Shown: positions 32,941-47,900, numbered from the stretch's first letter. The stretch: 64,000 nucleotides of DNA from Atriophallophorus winterbourni (GCA_013407085.1 JACCGJ010000653.1:1-64000), one strand, 5' to 3'. Numbers and translations are program-made. The notes: a model not told the origin generated them from the sequence alone.

Positions 32941-35900
32941 AGCATCTAACGATTCGCGAAATCGTATTAAAGGCTCGAAATCATCCACAGCTGCACGAAC
33001 TGATCGGAATTTCCCGGTGAATACTGAGCCTGTTTCTCCCGATGACGTCGAGAACGGGAATACCAATCAGATCCATCGAAGAAGGCGCGCGGACACAAGC
33101 GAATATATTAAGAAGCGATTTCTTTATGACGTCGCAGAACCACCCAAACGTTCACAGCGCCGACTGAAACTAACACATCAATCTACGGCTGCTCTCATGG
33201 CAGCATCATCAGCCAACCTATCACGACGAAAAATTTCGAAGAAAAAGGCCACAAAGTCACAATATAATTTGCGAGCTCCCGAGAACGACATGTTTACTGT
33301 GGATGAATCGCAATTATCTTCGATGCCAAACATTCCGCGGGACAAAAAACGTAAGGCACGCGGGCCCCAATATTTCGAAACTAAACACGAGCCGCAGCCG
33401 TGTACAACGTGGGATTTTCCTGAATTATTTCATAGTGATAGTCCCAGGCATTTATACAGTGAATCGGATGAAGCTATAGACGTGATGGAATTTTCAAACC
33501 ACTCCGTGAGTTTCTTCATTTTGTTCTGATTTACTTTTAAACTCGGTGGCGATATCGGGTTGCTATTATTATTATTACACAAGTCTTTATTGACGATGTG
33601 CCAACAAGTATTCCATGAAGAGGGTACATGATGAAAGAAAAAGGGGTTTTTTGTCTGTTTTCACGCCGTTTTTGATCCTTTTTTTGGAATAAAGAAAAGA
33701 GGGAGGGTCAGGGGCGTGGGATATAAGGATCGGCATGTGGCGAAGATAGTTTGGGCAGCAAGTAGTGGTTGAAGTAGGTTCCATGGTTCTTGTTGCCGGC
33801 GACATACTATCCGGTTGCCAAGGCCGAGGTAGGGAGTTAGTTAGGGGACCCCACCCGGAGCCTTTGACTCAAAAGTCTTCCCGCAAGGCAGCGGCCTCTC
33901 TAGCCTTTGCACGACCAGGTGCAACCTGCAAGGCAGCAGGGATTTTTCCTCAGGGTTCACTCCCGCAATCGGGTATGCCGCAAGGCAGCGGAGGTTTGGA
34001 ATCAGAGTTTTCCTTCCCTTAGATGGACTGCCCTCCCAGGCTGACGAGCTCCATCTGCCTGAAGCAAACTGGTTTTGAGGCGCCAGTCATCCGCCTTCGC
34101 CCTTCCGCCACGTGCAGGCCAGGAGCTGGGCGTTGGTTGTCAGAGGCTGTTTGAGACGCACGCCATATGTGAGCATTTTATAGACAGTGGGAGCTCATCC
34201 CCACTGCCACCCCCGGCTGTGACAACCTTGGTAATATAGGTGTATGCAAATGGCTTTTAGGACTAAAAGGCCATGGGCTGAGAGAAATGCGATGCTAGTT
34301 CGTTTGCAATGGCTGAGAAGCTTTAAGACCGCTTTTCACCACTTACCTTACGCCTTATTCGCATACCATGGAAGAGGTTGGAAAAACAATCAGGTGCTCA
34401 ATCCATGACGTGGTGCGTTGGTATGGTGAAGCTCACATTAGCGCTAGAGACAGTAATATACCGTTGTTTGCCTTGGTTCAGCCCCAAAGCCTCAATTAAT
34501 ATTTAGCTTGAAACCTTTCACGATATGGCTGCAAACCGGAGTCACCATTGTAGTTTAATGTATATCATATTGTTATCATATATCATTGTGCCATCTTTTG
34601 TATACACAGTCAAAACATGATGCAATCTCATTGCAATTTTTGCTGCATTTTGAAATGTGACACTAACGGTCCACATTCTGTACATCAAATTGTGTCGTAA
34701 CTTGATTGCTGATTTTGTTTTCATACAATGCTGGCTTGAACTGTTCACATTTATAGCATAGGATATGTGCAACTAAATTCTCCAGCGTTTGATCTCGTTT
34801 TAGACGTCCTGTGTTGTATTGTTACACTTTACCCAACTGGATTCACAAAACGCGTTTTGCGCAAGCTAAACCATGTGCGGTGTAAATGTCGATGTTTGTT
34901 GAGTTCAATCAAAGTGACTTGCGGCAAAATTGTGTCAGTGGCACTCTTCCTAAATCTCGGTTTTACTTTATTTTACTTTTACTCGACTGACTTAATGAGT
35001 ATATTGGCCGGTTTTATTAATGCCCTCACCAAATACGGCTGTAACATCACTGAATTTATCTCGGCTCTTCTGCTTTCTTTAACTTTGGGTTAAGTTTAAC
35101 CGTGTCTTGTTTTGTTTAAGTCGTATACTGTGTTTAAGTTTCACTTTCATTTGGTCATTTTTCTCGAAATATGTAGGTGCATGGGGTAACCAACAATCGT
35201 CTTTTGACTGACCGCACCCGGCATGCTAGTGATCAGCGCTCACGAAAAGAAAAAGCTGGTCGACTTATTAGCCGATCTGATTCTATTAAACGTGAGTTGC
35301 TTTTGATGCACAGTTGTGTGCATTCAAACTAGTGTTATTTTAAAAATAATCTGTTGTAAACAGACGCTTCTTCGTGCCAAAGTAAAGCTGTCCATTCACC
35401 ATCAATAATTTGTAATGGGTTATTGCCCGGTCACATAGGCCTCTAAGGATTATCTAACACCCCACTCGGAAGCGTGTTCTAAGGGTATAATTTTCAAATT
35501 TGCTTGAGTCATTCAGAAATGATTCGATTTAAAGCTTTCTGATTTAAAGTGTACATGATATAGCGCCTATTTGACTCGTGGATACACAAACATTATGTAG
35601 CATCATTTCCATAATAATATTCAGGTTAAAAATGCCCCAGAAACTTGTGGTAGAATCTTCGTTGTTTGACTGCCGTACAATCAGGACGGAAATAACTGTT
35701 GAAATGAGTAAATGGCCCAACAAGCTACGTGCAATTATGTGTTAAGCGCATCCAAGCTTGAGCGATGCCTCTGCGCTTATAATACATGTTAGCAGCAATC
35801 GAGTGACGTAACGGGTGAAAAGCGGTAATAAAGCATATAGCAGCAAACTTGAATCATAGCATTCTCCCCCACCAAATTTGAATGAGAGTTTGATATTAAA

Positions 35901-38900
35901 CAAAAAAATGTGCAATATCATGCTTGTATGTTGCATAAATTGTAATAATGTACTCTTTGTTGTTTTTGTGTATGCTTCTCGAGTTTTGATTCAGTTGCGT
36001 CAGGTTGATTACAATGGGGAGCGAGAGACTGCGCAATCAGGAGTACCGAATTCAGGTATTTCCTAATGCTCGTCAAAATTAACAGGCGTGTTTTCTTCAA
36101 GATTGATAGGGCTAGTGGCCTGCAGGCAATCGTTACCTTTTGAAGCTGGATGACGGATTGAAACTGCATCTTCTCAATCATCAGGTAAACCTACGTGGGC
36201 ATTTTGCAGGTTGCATTCTAACAATTCAACTTCGTATCATATTTGGAATCCATGGAATGCTTCTTGAGCAACACAACACCGAGTGTGGTTAGCCACGTAG
36301 GAAGGGTAGTACCTGTCGATGACTGACGATTTTATGCAAACAGGCGTTCCTGTGGTGTGGTGTTTGTAGCGGTGCATAGTAGCGACCGAATTGAGTGCAA
36401 CGCATCCTGAAGACCGTCTCCCATTGGCTAGTAAAGAGACCACGGGATTTCAGAGTAAGTAGAATCGACTTCCATAAAGTGCAATTGAGCCGTTCAACTT
36501 GACCGTTGCACTGTGGATTATATGGCGTTGTACGGCTAGTGGCGATGCCATTGTCGTGGAGGAATTGCCTTAGTTCAGTAGACACGACAGAGGGACCGCG
36601 AAGTGTATAAAAACTGGCTTACCAAATGTCGTGAAAACTACCCGAAAGCAGTTGATGATGGTTTGTGATGTCATGTCAGGGTAAGGAAAAGCGAACGGGA
36701 AGCGGGAATATTAGCAAGTAACGGTTTCGGCTTGTTGATGGTAGTGGCCCTACAGACTGAGTATTTCGAAAGGTTGGGCGGCCTTTATCATGTGGGCGCC
36801 TGTAGGTTTGAATTATTGAGGCTTTATTTCACAACAGACAGAACAATCAGCAGTCATTTTTGACCTCGTTCAAGGAGTAAGGCAATTTTCGCGCACGAAT
36901 GAAGCGGGTGGCATAAATTCTCATGTAGCTGACGCAATTTTATTAATAGTTCCACAAAACCACATACGGCACGCGAAAGTGCATTCGCTGCTTGATTCTG
37001 TCGGCCTGATCGGTAAATCACATCGTATTGGTATTGTGACACCTCTAAACACCAACGTTGAATCTTGTCGTTTTTTATTTTACCACGCTGTTCATTGTCA
37101 TGAATAAAGGAGACGGAACGCTCGTCTGTCACTAGCCTGAATGGGTGGTTTATAAGATAATGCCTCCATTTCCGGACAGCGTCAACGATTGCACACGCCT
37201 CTTTTTCGATTGCCGAGTGGTGTTGCTCACTGTTATTCAGCGTTCGTGAGAAGAAAGCTACTGGCTTACCACTCTGATTAAGCGTTGCGGCAATCACGAC
37301 GTCAGATGCATCAGTTTCTACTGTCAATGAAACCCGTGATCGATTATGATTAGCAAGGCATATTCGAGACGGCATTTTAACTGTTTGAATGCAGTAAGCG
37401 CAGATTCAGGAGGAGGGAAAACTTAGTTATGGATCAATGTGAGTATTAGGCAAACATGCCAACTGCTCATTGTTCAGATTTACTATCTATTTGTGACCAG
37501 GCGGTCTTGGTCCGGTTTGATCATACCTTCGGACACTTCGTAACCATGTATTTTGATTGAACTGACGGCAATTAAACTCTTCGTATCATTGGACGTTAGT
37601 CCATACGTTCCTGCCATTTTCAAAAAGTTAAATAGGTTTCTGTTGTGGTCGGCTTTATCTCGAGCACAGATGACGACATTGTCAATGTACGCGAACGTGC
37701 CAGATAGTTTTTCTTTGAATATTAGTTCATCGATGATCCGCTTAAAACGCGACTCCGTTGGCCACACCAAATGTAATTCGACAGAATTGATAGAGTCTCC
37801 CGGCAGCTTCGAATACGGTGAATGCTTTATCCCCGTCACGTAGGGGTATTTGGTGATATGCGCTCGGCAGATCTAGAGTACTGAAAACATTGTAAACAGC
37901 GACATTTTCAACTAGTTGATTGATCTTTGGTAAAGGGTAACCATTATAGTATGTGAACCTGTTAATAGTCTGGCTGTAATAAATAGCTAACCGCTATTGT
38001 GACGTTCGCTGGTAGTAACTAAAACCTGAGCCCGCCAAGGAGAAGAAGATTGCTCAATTATACCTTCTTTCAACAGTTGTTCAATCTCCGATCTGATGAA
38101 ACGCTCATCGACAAAAGAGTGGCGTTTGGATTTAGTGACTATAGGCTTTCAGTCAACAGATTAGTTTTTGAAGAGAGATGTGGGTGTGACTTCGGCTGCC
38201 ATAAGTTCACATATATAGAGTGAAGTTTTAGGGCCTCCGAACGGGATCTCCTCTTTTTCGTACATTTGTCAAAAAGTCATGTCCAAACAGTACGTCTGAA
38301 CACAGATTAGGCATGACTGAAAATTTGAATTGTGGATAACCCGACTTGTAGCGAATGGGTAAATAATACATTCCTTCGGTTTGACCCGTGTGTTCGGTAT
38401 TTGCAAGAGTTATTTTGTTTATACACGGAACTAGTTCCCACGAGTTCGCACAAACAACCGAGGAATTTATGTAGCTCTCTGATCTCTCGTTATCTATGAG
38501 AGCCTGCATTCGGATACCATTGGCGTAAGCAATAATGATTGCATTAGATAGCGATATTGGAGCCGCGGAACAGAACAAAGCGGAAACAACTGAACTTGTC
38601 GATGAACAGTTATTTCGCGCGTCGGATGATGACAAACAAAATGACCTTTTTCCCACGTTCTTCGCAAACAGCTTCTCTGGAAGGACACTTTGTTCTTGGA
38701 TGCCTAGATGATTCACAAAAATAACATTTTGCCCTTTGCATGGTGGCAGTCACCTCTATGGGTATCCGGATGTATTTGTATCTGATTAAGAAGAATATCA
38801 TTGCTTGTGCATGACAACCTGTTAGGGTATGATTCAGATTGTTTGAGAGCTAGTTCGAGTGACCTTGCAGTATCGAATGATCTCTGGAAGTTGAGTGTTG

Positions 38901-41900
38901 AATGCTCTAGAAATATTTTTTGGGTTGCAGTTGACTGAATGCCGCTGATGAAGGCATCACGGAGTGCATCGTCTTTATACTGCTCCATACTGACAGCACT
39001 GAAATTAAAATCCCTGGCAAGGTTTCGTAATTTATGAGTGAATAGGTCGAGTGATTGACCGTCTTCTTGCTTGCAGGTCGCCAATAAATGTCGAGCTAAA
39101 ATTTCATTTTTGAGCTTAACATATAAAGCTTTCAAGGGGAAATGGCTTTTGCGTATGAAGTACAGTCGGTAATATGGAATTACATTCACTTCACTATCGA
39201 CGTTTATGCTTTTTTTTCCGGATAATTTATTCATTAAGCAATTATCTAAACATGGAGCCGCCGTGAATTACGGATATTGCACTATTCAATCTTGTATAAA
39301 CATTTGTGTTTTCCTATAAACGTGCAGCTGTTTCACTTTGTTGACCATCCCTACTCTGCTTGTTTCAGAACCCGAGTCATTCATCGAACGTCCTTTCTAT
39401 TCGGGAAGTTCTCTCGACGAGCCATATTCGGACTTACTTGACATCAATCCTGATAGGTTTAATCGTCGACCTGCAAAATCAAGACTTTCAGATGTTGACT
39501 TCACTGATCATCTTTCCACTTCCCCACATTCTCCCATCATTCCCGAACAATCCAATCTGCCACCGAACGAAGATGTAGAGGAGGAAGAATTATTGGCACC
39601 CGAGCTTTCACTTTTGGCTGAAACCGCTGGTCTTGCATCCACCGATGGTTCTCTGATTGCAAATATTCCCCGTGAAAATTGTTTGCTGTCGAATGTTGTC
39701 GGGACTAGTGGCAGTCGGCGCAAATCCCCAGTGAGACCAATGCATGTGCTGCGTACGAAGACTGCTCCGTTAGTGAATACTTATTCATTTGGAGCTAACG
39801 TGGACCACAAGTATGTTTGGATTTTGCATGTGGTCATCCATAAAAAACAAATGTTGAACCTCATATGGCTCATTTTAAAAATCTTTTTCCCCATCTTAGT
39901 CACCCTCTCAAACACGGAAATCGGTTATTTGGGACAGATACCAATCGGATCGATGATATTGTTCCGGTTACTTATCAGCCAAACGGTGGTGATCGCGTGA
40001 GCATAGATACCGGCCTTAGTGGCTCAAAGGTTCACTATTCATCCTCTTCGGCCCTACGCATTCACTCTTCGAACCCCGCCACGAAAACCACCCTGGCCAC
40101 TTCCCGTTCCTTGCGTGATCATCCACTGGACGACCGGTCATCTGGCTCGCAATCAGAAGACGCTTTTAAATCTTCGAGTGAGTAACTAGCTTGCTTCGTC
40201 ATTTGTCATTAATCTTTTTTAGATCCCAAGTTGTTTTACTATTCATATTTGATTGTGAATTGAGCCTGTCACTGTCTAGACCTTGGCAACCTGACAGTTT
40301 CATATCCTGCGTGCAGTCTGAGACCATGCTGCACTTTGATTAGACTAGGCTTGTGTGCTCACACTTACATACATTCACAAATACATACTTTAAATCACTA
40401 GAAACATCTACTAGACGATGTAAAGATCCTCGTGTCCGTCCTATTGTTTTAAATGAAGCTTTTTGATACAACTTAGACCTGACGAAATGCACACAGATCT
40501 ATCGTGTTCAATATTGCAACTCCCAGCAGATGCATTTGCTGATGGTAGGTTTGCGTTTGAATTCTCTATCGTAATGATCCAAAAACTTAGGTTTTAATTC
40601 ATTATATCTTTTAAATCAGTTCGCCGAACCCCTATTAGTCACTATTGATCAACTAGACCCAACACTGTGCGTAGCAATAACAAAGGCAGACCTTTCAGGC
40701 AAAGAGCTATACCGTCTGACCAAAAGGCAGATTAGGCTATAGCTCGTCTTTCTGGCCAAAAACAATATGGCCCACAAACAGACCCTTCAGAATCGAGAAT
40801 CATAAATTCAAAGCTTATAATGAGTTTTTAGGAAAATAATGATATTTCCCAAGCGATATCTAGCAATATGATATCAAAATTCGAATGCTAGTATTATCTT
40901 AGATTCCTTGGAATCGTCTTGATCTGTTAAGATGATTATATTATGTCTTACTCTGATCATCGAATTTCCGATGGTTTTTCAATAAGGCATGCAACAGAAG
41001 AGGTCTTGCACTGTCTGGTGCTTTCAAGAATGGTATACGAGTTTCATGTGATCATTGTGAAACTTTAAGAAATTTTTCCCCAACTCTGTGCGCCTTCAGT
41101 ATAAAACTCACCGGCAACGTCTTGGCATTTTCTCTGCACTGCATTAAGGTTAAAATGCGGCCTATGCGAAAGCAAATTTGGTGCTTGCCAAAATCTTTCT
41201 CACCTTTGTACTTGGCGCCTGTTTATTGCAAAAAAGTTTGTTTGATCTGGAACTGTATTACTGAAGTGAAAAATGTTTTCGCTAGTCTGAAATGTTCGTG
41301 TGCCTGGTTAGGGTTCTATGGACCTTCCAGAAATGCCCACTTAGTCCTCGGCCAAAATATCTTGTCTCGCATTTCGGTTTCTAGGGTTTGAGCTCTACCG
41401 ATCTGTGCATATCGTTGTTTGTGTTAGCGGGTTTGATGATGTACACACGGATATGCTATGTTCATATTTCTTTTTTCGACTGTGCTTAGATGTGCAATCA
41501 TACAGCACTTCTGTGCTGTGCAGCTAACACCGTGCTAAATTGATTGATCACTGGTACTGATCTGCATGTTGAAACACGCTGGAGTCTGACTACCATTTCT
41601 ATTTTTCCTGCTTGTCTAGGCATGGGCAACCTAACAGTATTTTAGCCCGCGTGCAGTCTGGCTGTGCTGCACTTTGACTGGACTAGGCTTGTGCGTTCAT
41701 ACATTATACATATGAACGCACAAGCCTAATCCTGGCAAAGTCCCGCAGGGATGTGCAATCGTGCAGCATTTCTGTGTGATGCTGCTAATATCGTGCTAAA
41801 TTGATTTGCCAACGGTTGTGAGCTGCATGCTGAAACACGCTGGTGTCCCACTACCATTTCTATTCCTCCTCATGTCTGTCTAGGGCTGCGCAACCTGACA

Positions 41901-44900
41901 GTATCTTAGCCCACATGCAGTCTCCAACTGTGCGGCGCTTTGCGCGGATCAGGCTTGTGCTTTCATACCATACCACACATCATACATACACTTTTTCGAC
42001 TGTTACCACTTTTATCTCGCTGTACAATCGTAAATTTCGCATCTTCAGCATCAAATCCACAATCATCCTCGGTGAAGTCGGCTCGCTCTGGCAAGGCAGC
42101 ATTGGTTAAATCCCTTCTTTTGGCACACAATGTCCCATCCGGTCGTCGGCGACCAACGATTTTGCGACGAAGTTCCGGTGGTACCGTAGCAAGTAAATTT
42201 GATCGGTTTCACATTTTACACTTATTCCCATTGCTACCTAAATCTATTTGCTAATGAACTGATTTGGCACGCACGATGTCTGTATTAAGAAATAGAAGAG
42301 TTTGACAACACTTGCTAATTTTAAATTCAGTGTTTTGAACTGCTACTGGTGACGAGATATATGCGAGGACATGTGGCAATCGTTGTGCCATTAATGTATA
42401 TGCCTACGTACTTGCAACCTGACAGCATCTTACTCTATGTGCATTATTTAATTGTGATCTTGTGCATGCGTACATTGTAAGATGTACATGCGCCTTGCAA
42501 CATCGCTATTATTGGCGTGCAAACGTTTAGTACTTCTGTGCTGTACAGTCAACGCCGTGCTAAATTTGCCACCGGGGTTGAGCTTCATACGGAAACGTGC
42601 TGTAGTCTTACTATTATTTCTATTTTTAATTTCTCCTATCTGTCTAAGCCTGGACAACTTGACAGTATCTTAACCCCCTTGCAGTCTGAATGTGCCTGGA
42701 TCAGGCACGTATATTAGACTCAGCATCGGCAGTATGTTGTTGTTGGCCTCCTTCGGTCGATGTCCACAATGGATGTACATCACAATCGCATGCATTTTCA
42801 TGTTCTACAGCTTTTCGAATGACTAAACAGTCCGATCTGGAAGAAACAACCTCTCCCGCAGCGCTTGCAACGATAGACAAAACTCGGTTGTAGGCCATCG
42901 GTTGCATGCCGGCGGTGTGATCTGCGTTCAGCAGTTAACATCTGTATCTGCTCCTCCCCGGCTTGCAGACGACGCTTTACACAATTCCAATGTCCGCGGT
43001 CATTATTATTATTATATTTGCACGATCTGATACAGATATGGTGCCGTTCATCATAAACAATGAGATGTACAAAGCGAGAAGGGGGGTACAAAGCGTTGAC
43101 ATCATCGTCATCGTTGAACGTAGGCATGATACTACCCGGTTGCCTACACCGAAGTAGGGAAAGGTGGTTTTGTTTTGTTTGTGTTTGTACCGCCGAAGCG
43201 AGTACCAATTCTTTACACAATGCCTCCAATGTCCGCGGTCAAGAGCAATTTCTTCCCAACTCGTGGGGTCAATGCCAAGAGCTTTCATATCTGTTTTGCA
43301 AATGTCTTTGTACCGCGATATGATCAAGGTACGACGGATGCTTCGTAGATGGAAAGCATTCAGCTTCCGTTCGTGTCTTGTGTGGGTGGTCCAGGTTTCA
43401 CTGCCGTACCGTGAACGCACGCGCTGTATCCATCATCTTTGTCTTTAACAGTCAACTTCCGGTTGCCCCAATCCCGAGCGTTCAATCGGACAAAATGACA
43501 GCTGGTCTGTATATCCGGTTATCAATCTTCTTGTCTATCGTGAGGTTATCCTCAATGGTTGGACCAACATGATGTACTGGTTCAAGCTGACAATTTCCAA
43601 TAGTGATCATTGTAAAGGACGTTGGTCTTGCTCATGCTGATTGTCAGCCCAAAGTCTTTTCATGTCGACGAAAAACAGTCCATTAGCAACTGGAGGTGTT
43701 CTTGGGAATGAGCAATAATGGCTCCATCGTCTTGAAGTTGTCTCAGATAGATCATGTCAACGATTGATCTTCGCCTACGGAAGCCACATTGAGATTCGGA
43801 GTATGTATGATATGTATGAAAGCACAAGCCTGATCCAGGTAAAGTGCCGTACAGTCAGAGACTGCACGTGGGCTAAGATACTGTCAGGTTGAGATTCGGA
43901 GTAAATTCTATCAGCTAAAACTTGTAGTCGGATCTGTAATACTTTCGCAAACAACTTGCCTATAACATTCAGAAGGGAGATTCCTCTGTAATTGTTGCAG
44001 TCGCCTCTATCACCCTTATTCTTAAATATCGTGATTAACTTCGTGTCTCGCATCTCTTGTGGGACACACTCCTCCTGCCAGCACTGAAGAAGCGAACGCT
44101 GAAGAGGCTGTAACAATGCTGTTCTACAGCATTTAATGAGCTCAGGCGGAATTCCGTCGTCACCAGTGGCCTTCCCATTCGCTAAGCAGTCGATTGCCCT
44201 ATTGAGCCCATCAAGAGTAGGGGGAGTATCTAGATGTTCAATGGTTGTCAACCGCTCAACATTTTCGGCAGAACGCTTAATTGCCATACAACCATGGCAG
44301 AATAAAAGCCTAAAAGATGAGTAAGAACCGAACTTGAACAGCTGCGGAATATATAGAAGATTAAGCAAAGAGACATTAGGGCGAGGTGCCTACACCTCGA
44401 ATGGAACATGAATTTAACCGACTTTTGCGCCACAGGTTCCTGGTGGCGTTCATAGCCGTTCATCATTCTCGTCACTCTAATTGACAGCATACATGTTCCG
44501 CTAACAATTTATGATGATGCATACAGTAAGACCGCCACTGAACACGGTTTGAAGACATTCATGATCCCTACTATCTAATGGGCTATAACCTCATCACAGC
44601 TTTTGTAATAATATCTCAGTTGGTTTTAGACTTTAGTCGTGTTCATTTCGATAAACAGTCTTTATTCAGCTCTCGAGTTCTCACTTGTACTCGGATTGGT
44701 TGGCGACATGCATATTGAAGTGTTGCGCAACGGCATTGTTCGCGCAGTATTCCAAGGCGTCGTGACATGACTGTGGTCACAATTCTGGATGCAGTCTTTT
44801 TAAATTTTATTCTTGTGGTTTGCAGTCGAATCCTGGTTCAGCTCTATCCATAATCTTCAAAACACAATACCAATTGTCACAACAGTATCCATAAATTAGG

Positions 44901-47900
44901 ATCACTTTCTCTGCCAGTAAATTCACCCGATTAAAATGGATTCTGCTTTAGTTCATATTATGTGCCTTGTTTCCATTTTCACGCAGGTACCGAAGCAGAA
45001 GAGGAACCCAAAAAGACACCCAAGTCTATCGGTGTTTTCACCCCGAGTGCGAGTTCTCGAAGGCCAGCAAAGAAGAACCCCGCACTTGACTCATCCGGGC
45101 CCACCAAATTGCTCCAGTTGATCACTGCGGCATCACTCTCGTCGTCAACGTTGACTGCAAGTGACAAATTGTTCGGCCGGCGCTCTGGTTTACAGAAACC
45201 CTCGCTCGTCACAAACGTGACCATGCCTGTGGTGCAATCGCGTCACATAGATACGGTTAAAAGTAAGAATCTGATTCTTCATCTATGCATAAAGCGGATT
45301 ATTTTTAGAGATTTGCTTTGATTTTCTTTGTATGTTTCGGAAGGCGAGGATATCGTCTCGCTCGCTTGCTCTCACCCTCTGTAGTTTTTTCTCGGTTCAT
45401 GAGGTGCGTGCGTGTGATGGGACTGCATGCAAGTACGGATTATTGTTCAGGCCCACGGGTTTAATCCATTCACATGTGTGCATGGTTGCATGTCATGGTT
45501 GTACCCGTCTTATTCAATCGTACCGTACTTCTGTGTTATGCGGCTAACGCTGTGCTAAATTGCTTGGCCAAGGGTAGTGAGCTGCATGCTGAAACACGCT
45601 GGAGTCTCACTAAAATCTTTATTCTCTATTTCTCATATCTGTCTAGGCCTGGGCAATCTGACAGTATGTTAGCCCAAGTGCAGTCTCTGACTGTGCCTGG
45701 ATCAGGCTTGTGCTTTCATACCATCATACCATATCTGATGAGTGGAAACAGCATGAATCTGATCAAGTGTGTATGATGGAACTGCATACTAATTCGGACT
45801 TTTCTAATCTAGTTGCTAAAAATAACACGTGTTTACTAATGTTTGATTTCTCGCGAACGTCATCGTACTATTTGTACTGCGGCGTCATTTGCACGAAACT
45901 GATCGTGTTACGTAATGGAAATCCATGCAAGTACAAAGAGAACGAGTCTGACATCAAATTGATTTTTGTTGTGTCAAGTTATCACAGATATTATCCAGCT
46001 GCCTAATGGCTAGATAGATGCAAGAAAAAGGAAATGGCAGTGCCACTGCAGCATGCTTTCGCTTGCATCAGAGGCAACTCGATTTTGGACGGCGTTACCT
46101 GTTGCACATTGGTGCTGATGATCTGTCATGGATTTCAATGATAAACCGATTGAGTGCATGCGTAATCTTAATGTGAATGCATTATCTGCGTGTTTCTGTG
46201 TATATTTTCTATGGACGCAGTTTTCCGCTTATAATTTTCTTATTTTTATCACCATCGATAACAACGATAGCTTAACTGCCGTTAAACCAAAACAATAAAA
46301 TATTGAAATGATGGGGTAGGTCAGGGCTTTAGAAGTTACGAAATCTATGGAAGAATTAAAGCAAACAAACTGGGATGAGAAGTCTAGATTACGAATGGAA
46401 CTGATATTCAACCAAGTTTCGTAAACGAGTAGAGTGCCATCAAAACGATAGCTTTCTTGCGGTTTTCACTACCGTGCATCTTAACAAGGTTTTTCGTCAC
46501 TTCACGTGACAGCCTACAGTGCTAAGCAAACACTTCGAGAATATGCTTACAGCAAGTCCGCCGCTGAACCCGGAAGGTGTGCTGCGCCGACTTTGAAAAG
46601 GGTCTTTTTAGCTGCATATGCCGTGTGGTGGTTTGGCCACCGCGGGATCTACACCAATCGGGATAAGGCGTCGCAAAAGAATCCGTTTCTGACATCGATG
46701 ATCCGGCATATGCTAAACGTAACCCAACCAGCTTAGCGGGTGCCGGTTTATCTGCTTTTCTAAGTCAATATCACTGCCGAATACCTTATTACGTATAGCA
46801 TCGTTGCGTATACGATGGTAACAGCTAAATCCCAAAATGCCTCAGACTGGTTGTCAAATACTTTGAGACGTCGGATATGCTCTTCGCGTGTTGTTCAAAT
46901 TTCGCATCCCAGTTAAACGAGTCATACACTCACTTAACCCCCTTCTACCCTCCTTTTGATTGGCCAGAGGTAGTGAGGCTGCATGCTTGAACAGGCTGAA
47001 TCTCACTACCAGTTCCTGTTTGCCGTTGTTTATTACTCGTCATATCTGTCTAGGCATTAGCAACCTGGCAGTATCTTAGCCCACGTGCAGTCCCTGACTG
47101 TAACGGCAACTTAGCATGGATGAGCCTTGTGCATTTCTTCCTGTAACTCTTGTTTAAGAATTTTATCATTAACTTCTCTATTGTAAGTTAATCATTGGCT
47201 AATTGGCTACGCGTTGTAGGGCTGTCATGATTGGTGAGTTTGACTATCAGAGTGCGATATCTACGAACTATGACTTTGTTGCAAAGGACCCCCATCTACG
47301 ATAGTAATGGTGTTATCTATCCATTCGTCAACCGCGCACGCAAAAGCGTATAAAGTGATTGCTCTCTCATCGCTTAAATCCAAAGCGAAGTATCGTTTTA
47401 TTGTGCTGGGTCTGTAGTCGTAGCAGACAAAACAAATGTCATTTTTTGGAGCGAACGAATTTTTCGAAGGTGCCCATAACTGCCCTTCGCAACTTCGCTT
47501 CGCTTGTTAAATCCCAAAGCGAAGTATTCGTATTGTCTGTCCAAAAGCTCCACCTAATAGTTGGCTGGAAACCTTACTCGATATGGCTACAAACCGAAGT
47601 CAGTGGCGCCAGTGTATTTTATTATGTGTGTCATAATTTTTTTATTCGGTATTATTTTACATAAAAAAAAACAAAAAAAAACAAAAAACCCAAAAAATCG
47701 CATGCAGTAAAACTACAAAAAACAAGCTGCTTTGTGTATTCCGCTTGCCTGCTTGCCCTTTTCACGCGCTTGCTTAGTTGCTTTTCCTCTTCATATTGCG
47801 TTGGCACTTTGTCGTGGCTCCAGACTTGGCTTCAATGATGATTGTCCCCAACTTAAAATGGAGTCCCCCGTAGATGAGCGACCACTCTGTCTACTGAAAG

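Larger units (their letters stand above)
42790..44368 (-). pseudogene. non-LTR retrotransposon with C-terminal zinc finger, RT core deleted
   Basis: Minus strand. The RT N-terminal half is at 43775-44368 (GLNRAIDCLANGKATGDDGI, FKNKGDRGDCNNYRGISLL). It then jumps from SQCGFRRRRSIVDMIYLRQ to DDGAIIAHSQEHLQLLMD (about 43690-43790). The palm segment that should bear the first catalytic aspartates and the start of YADD is missing, so roughly 100 or more residues were deleted. The C-terminal part follows: RYGSETWTTHTRHERKLNAF (near 43400) and, after an insertion, a C2HC/C2H2-like finger YRCKRCGRGC...GLFSHSKSC (42801-42880). Two further insertions lie inside (43003-43224 and 43804-43888). It lies in an intron of the orphan gene. 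Confidence 0.82.

Noticed and set aside
36237..39234. Gypsy elements as active endogenous retroviruses with an envelope gene
   Set aside because: No envelope-like frame, and the pol genes carry multiple stops and lost catalytic residues (e.g. YIDN).
45735..45749. ctgatgagtggaaac as a hammerhead ribozyme next to a SINE
   Set aside because: Boxes are only three bases apart, leaving no room for stem II, and I could not pair stems I and III. The related site at 55814-55838 has a GTG/CAC stem but CAAAC in place of GAAAC. Probably chance within a diverged repeat.
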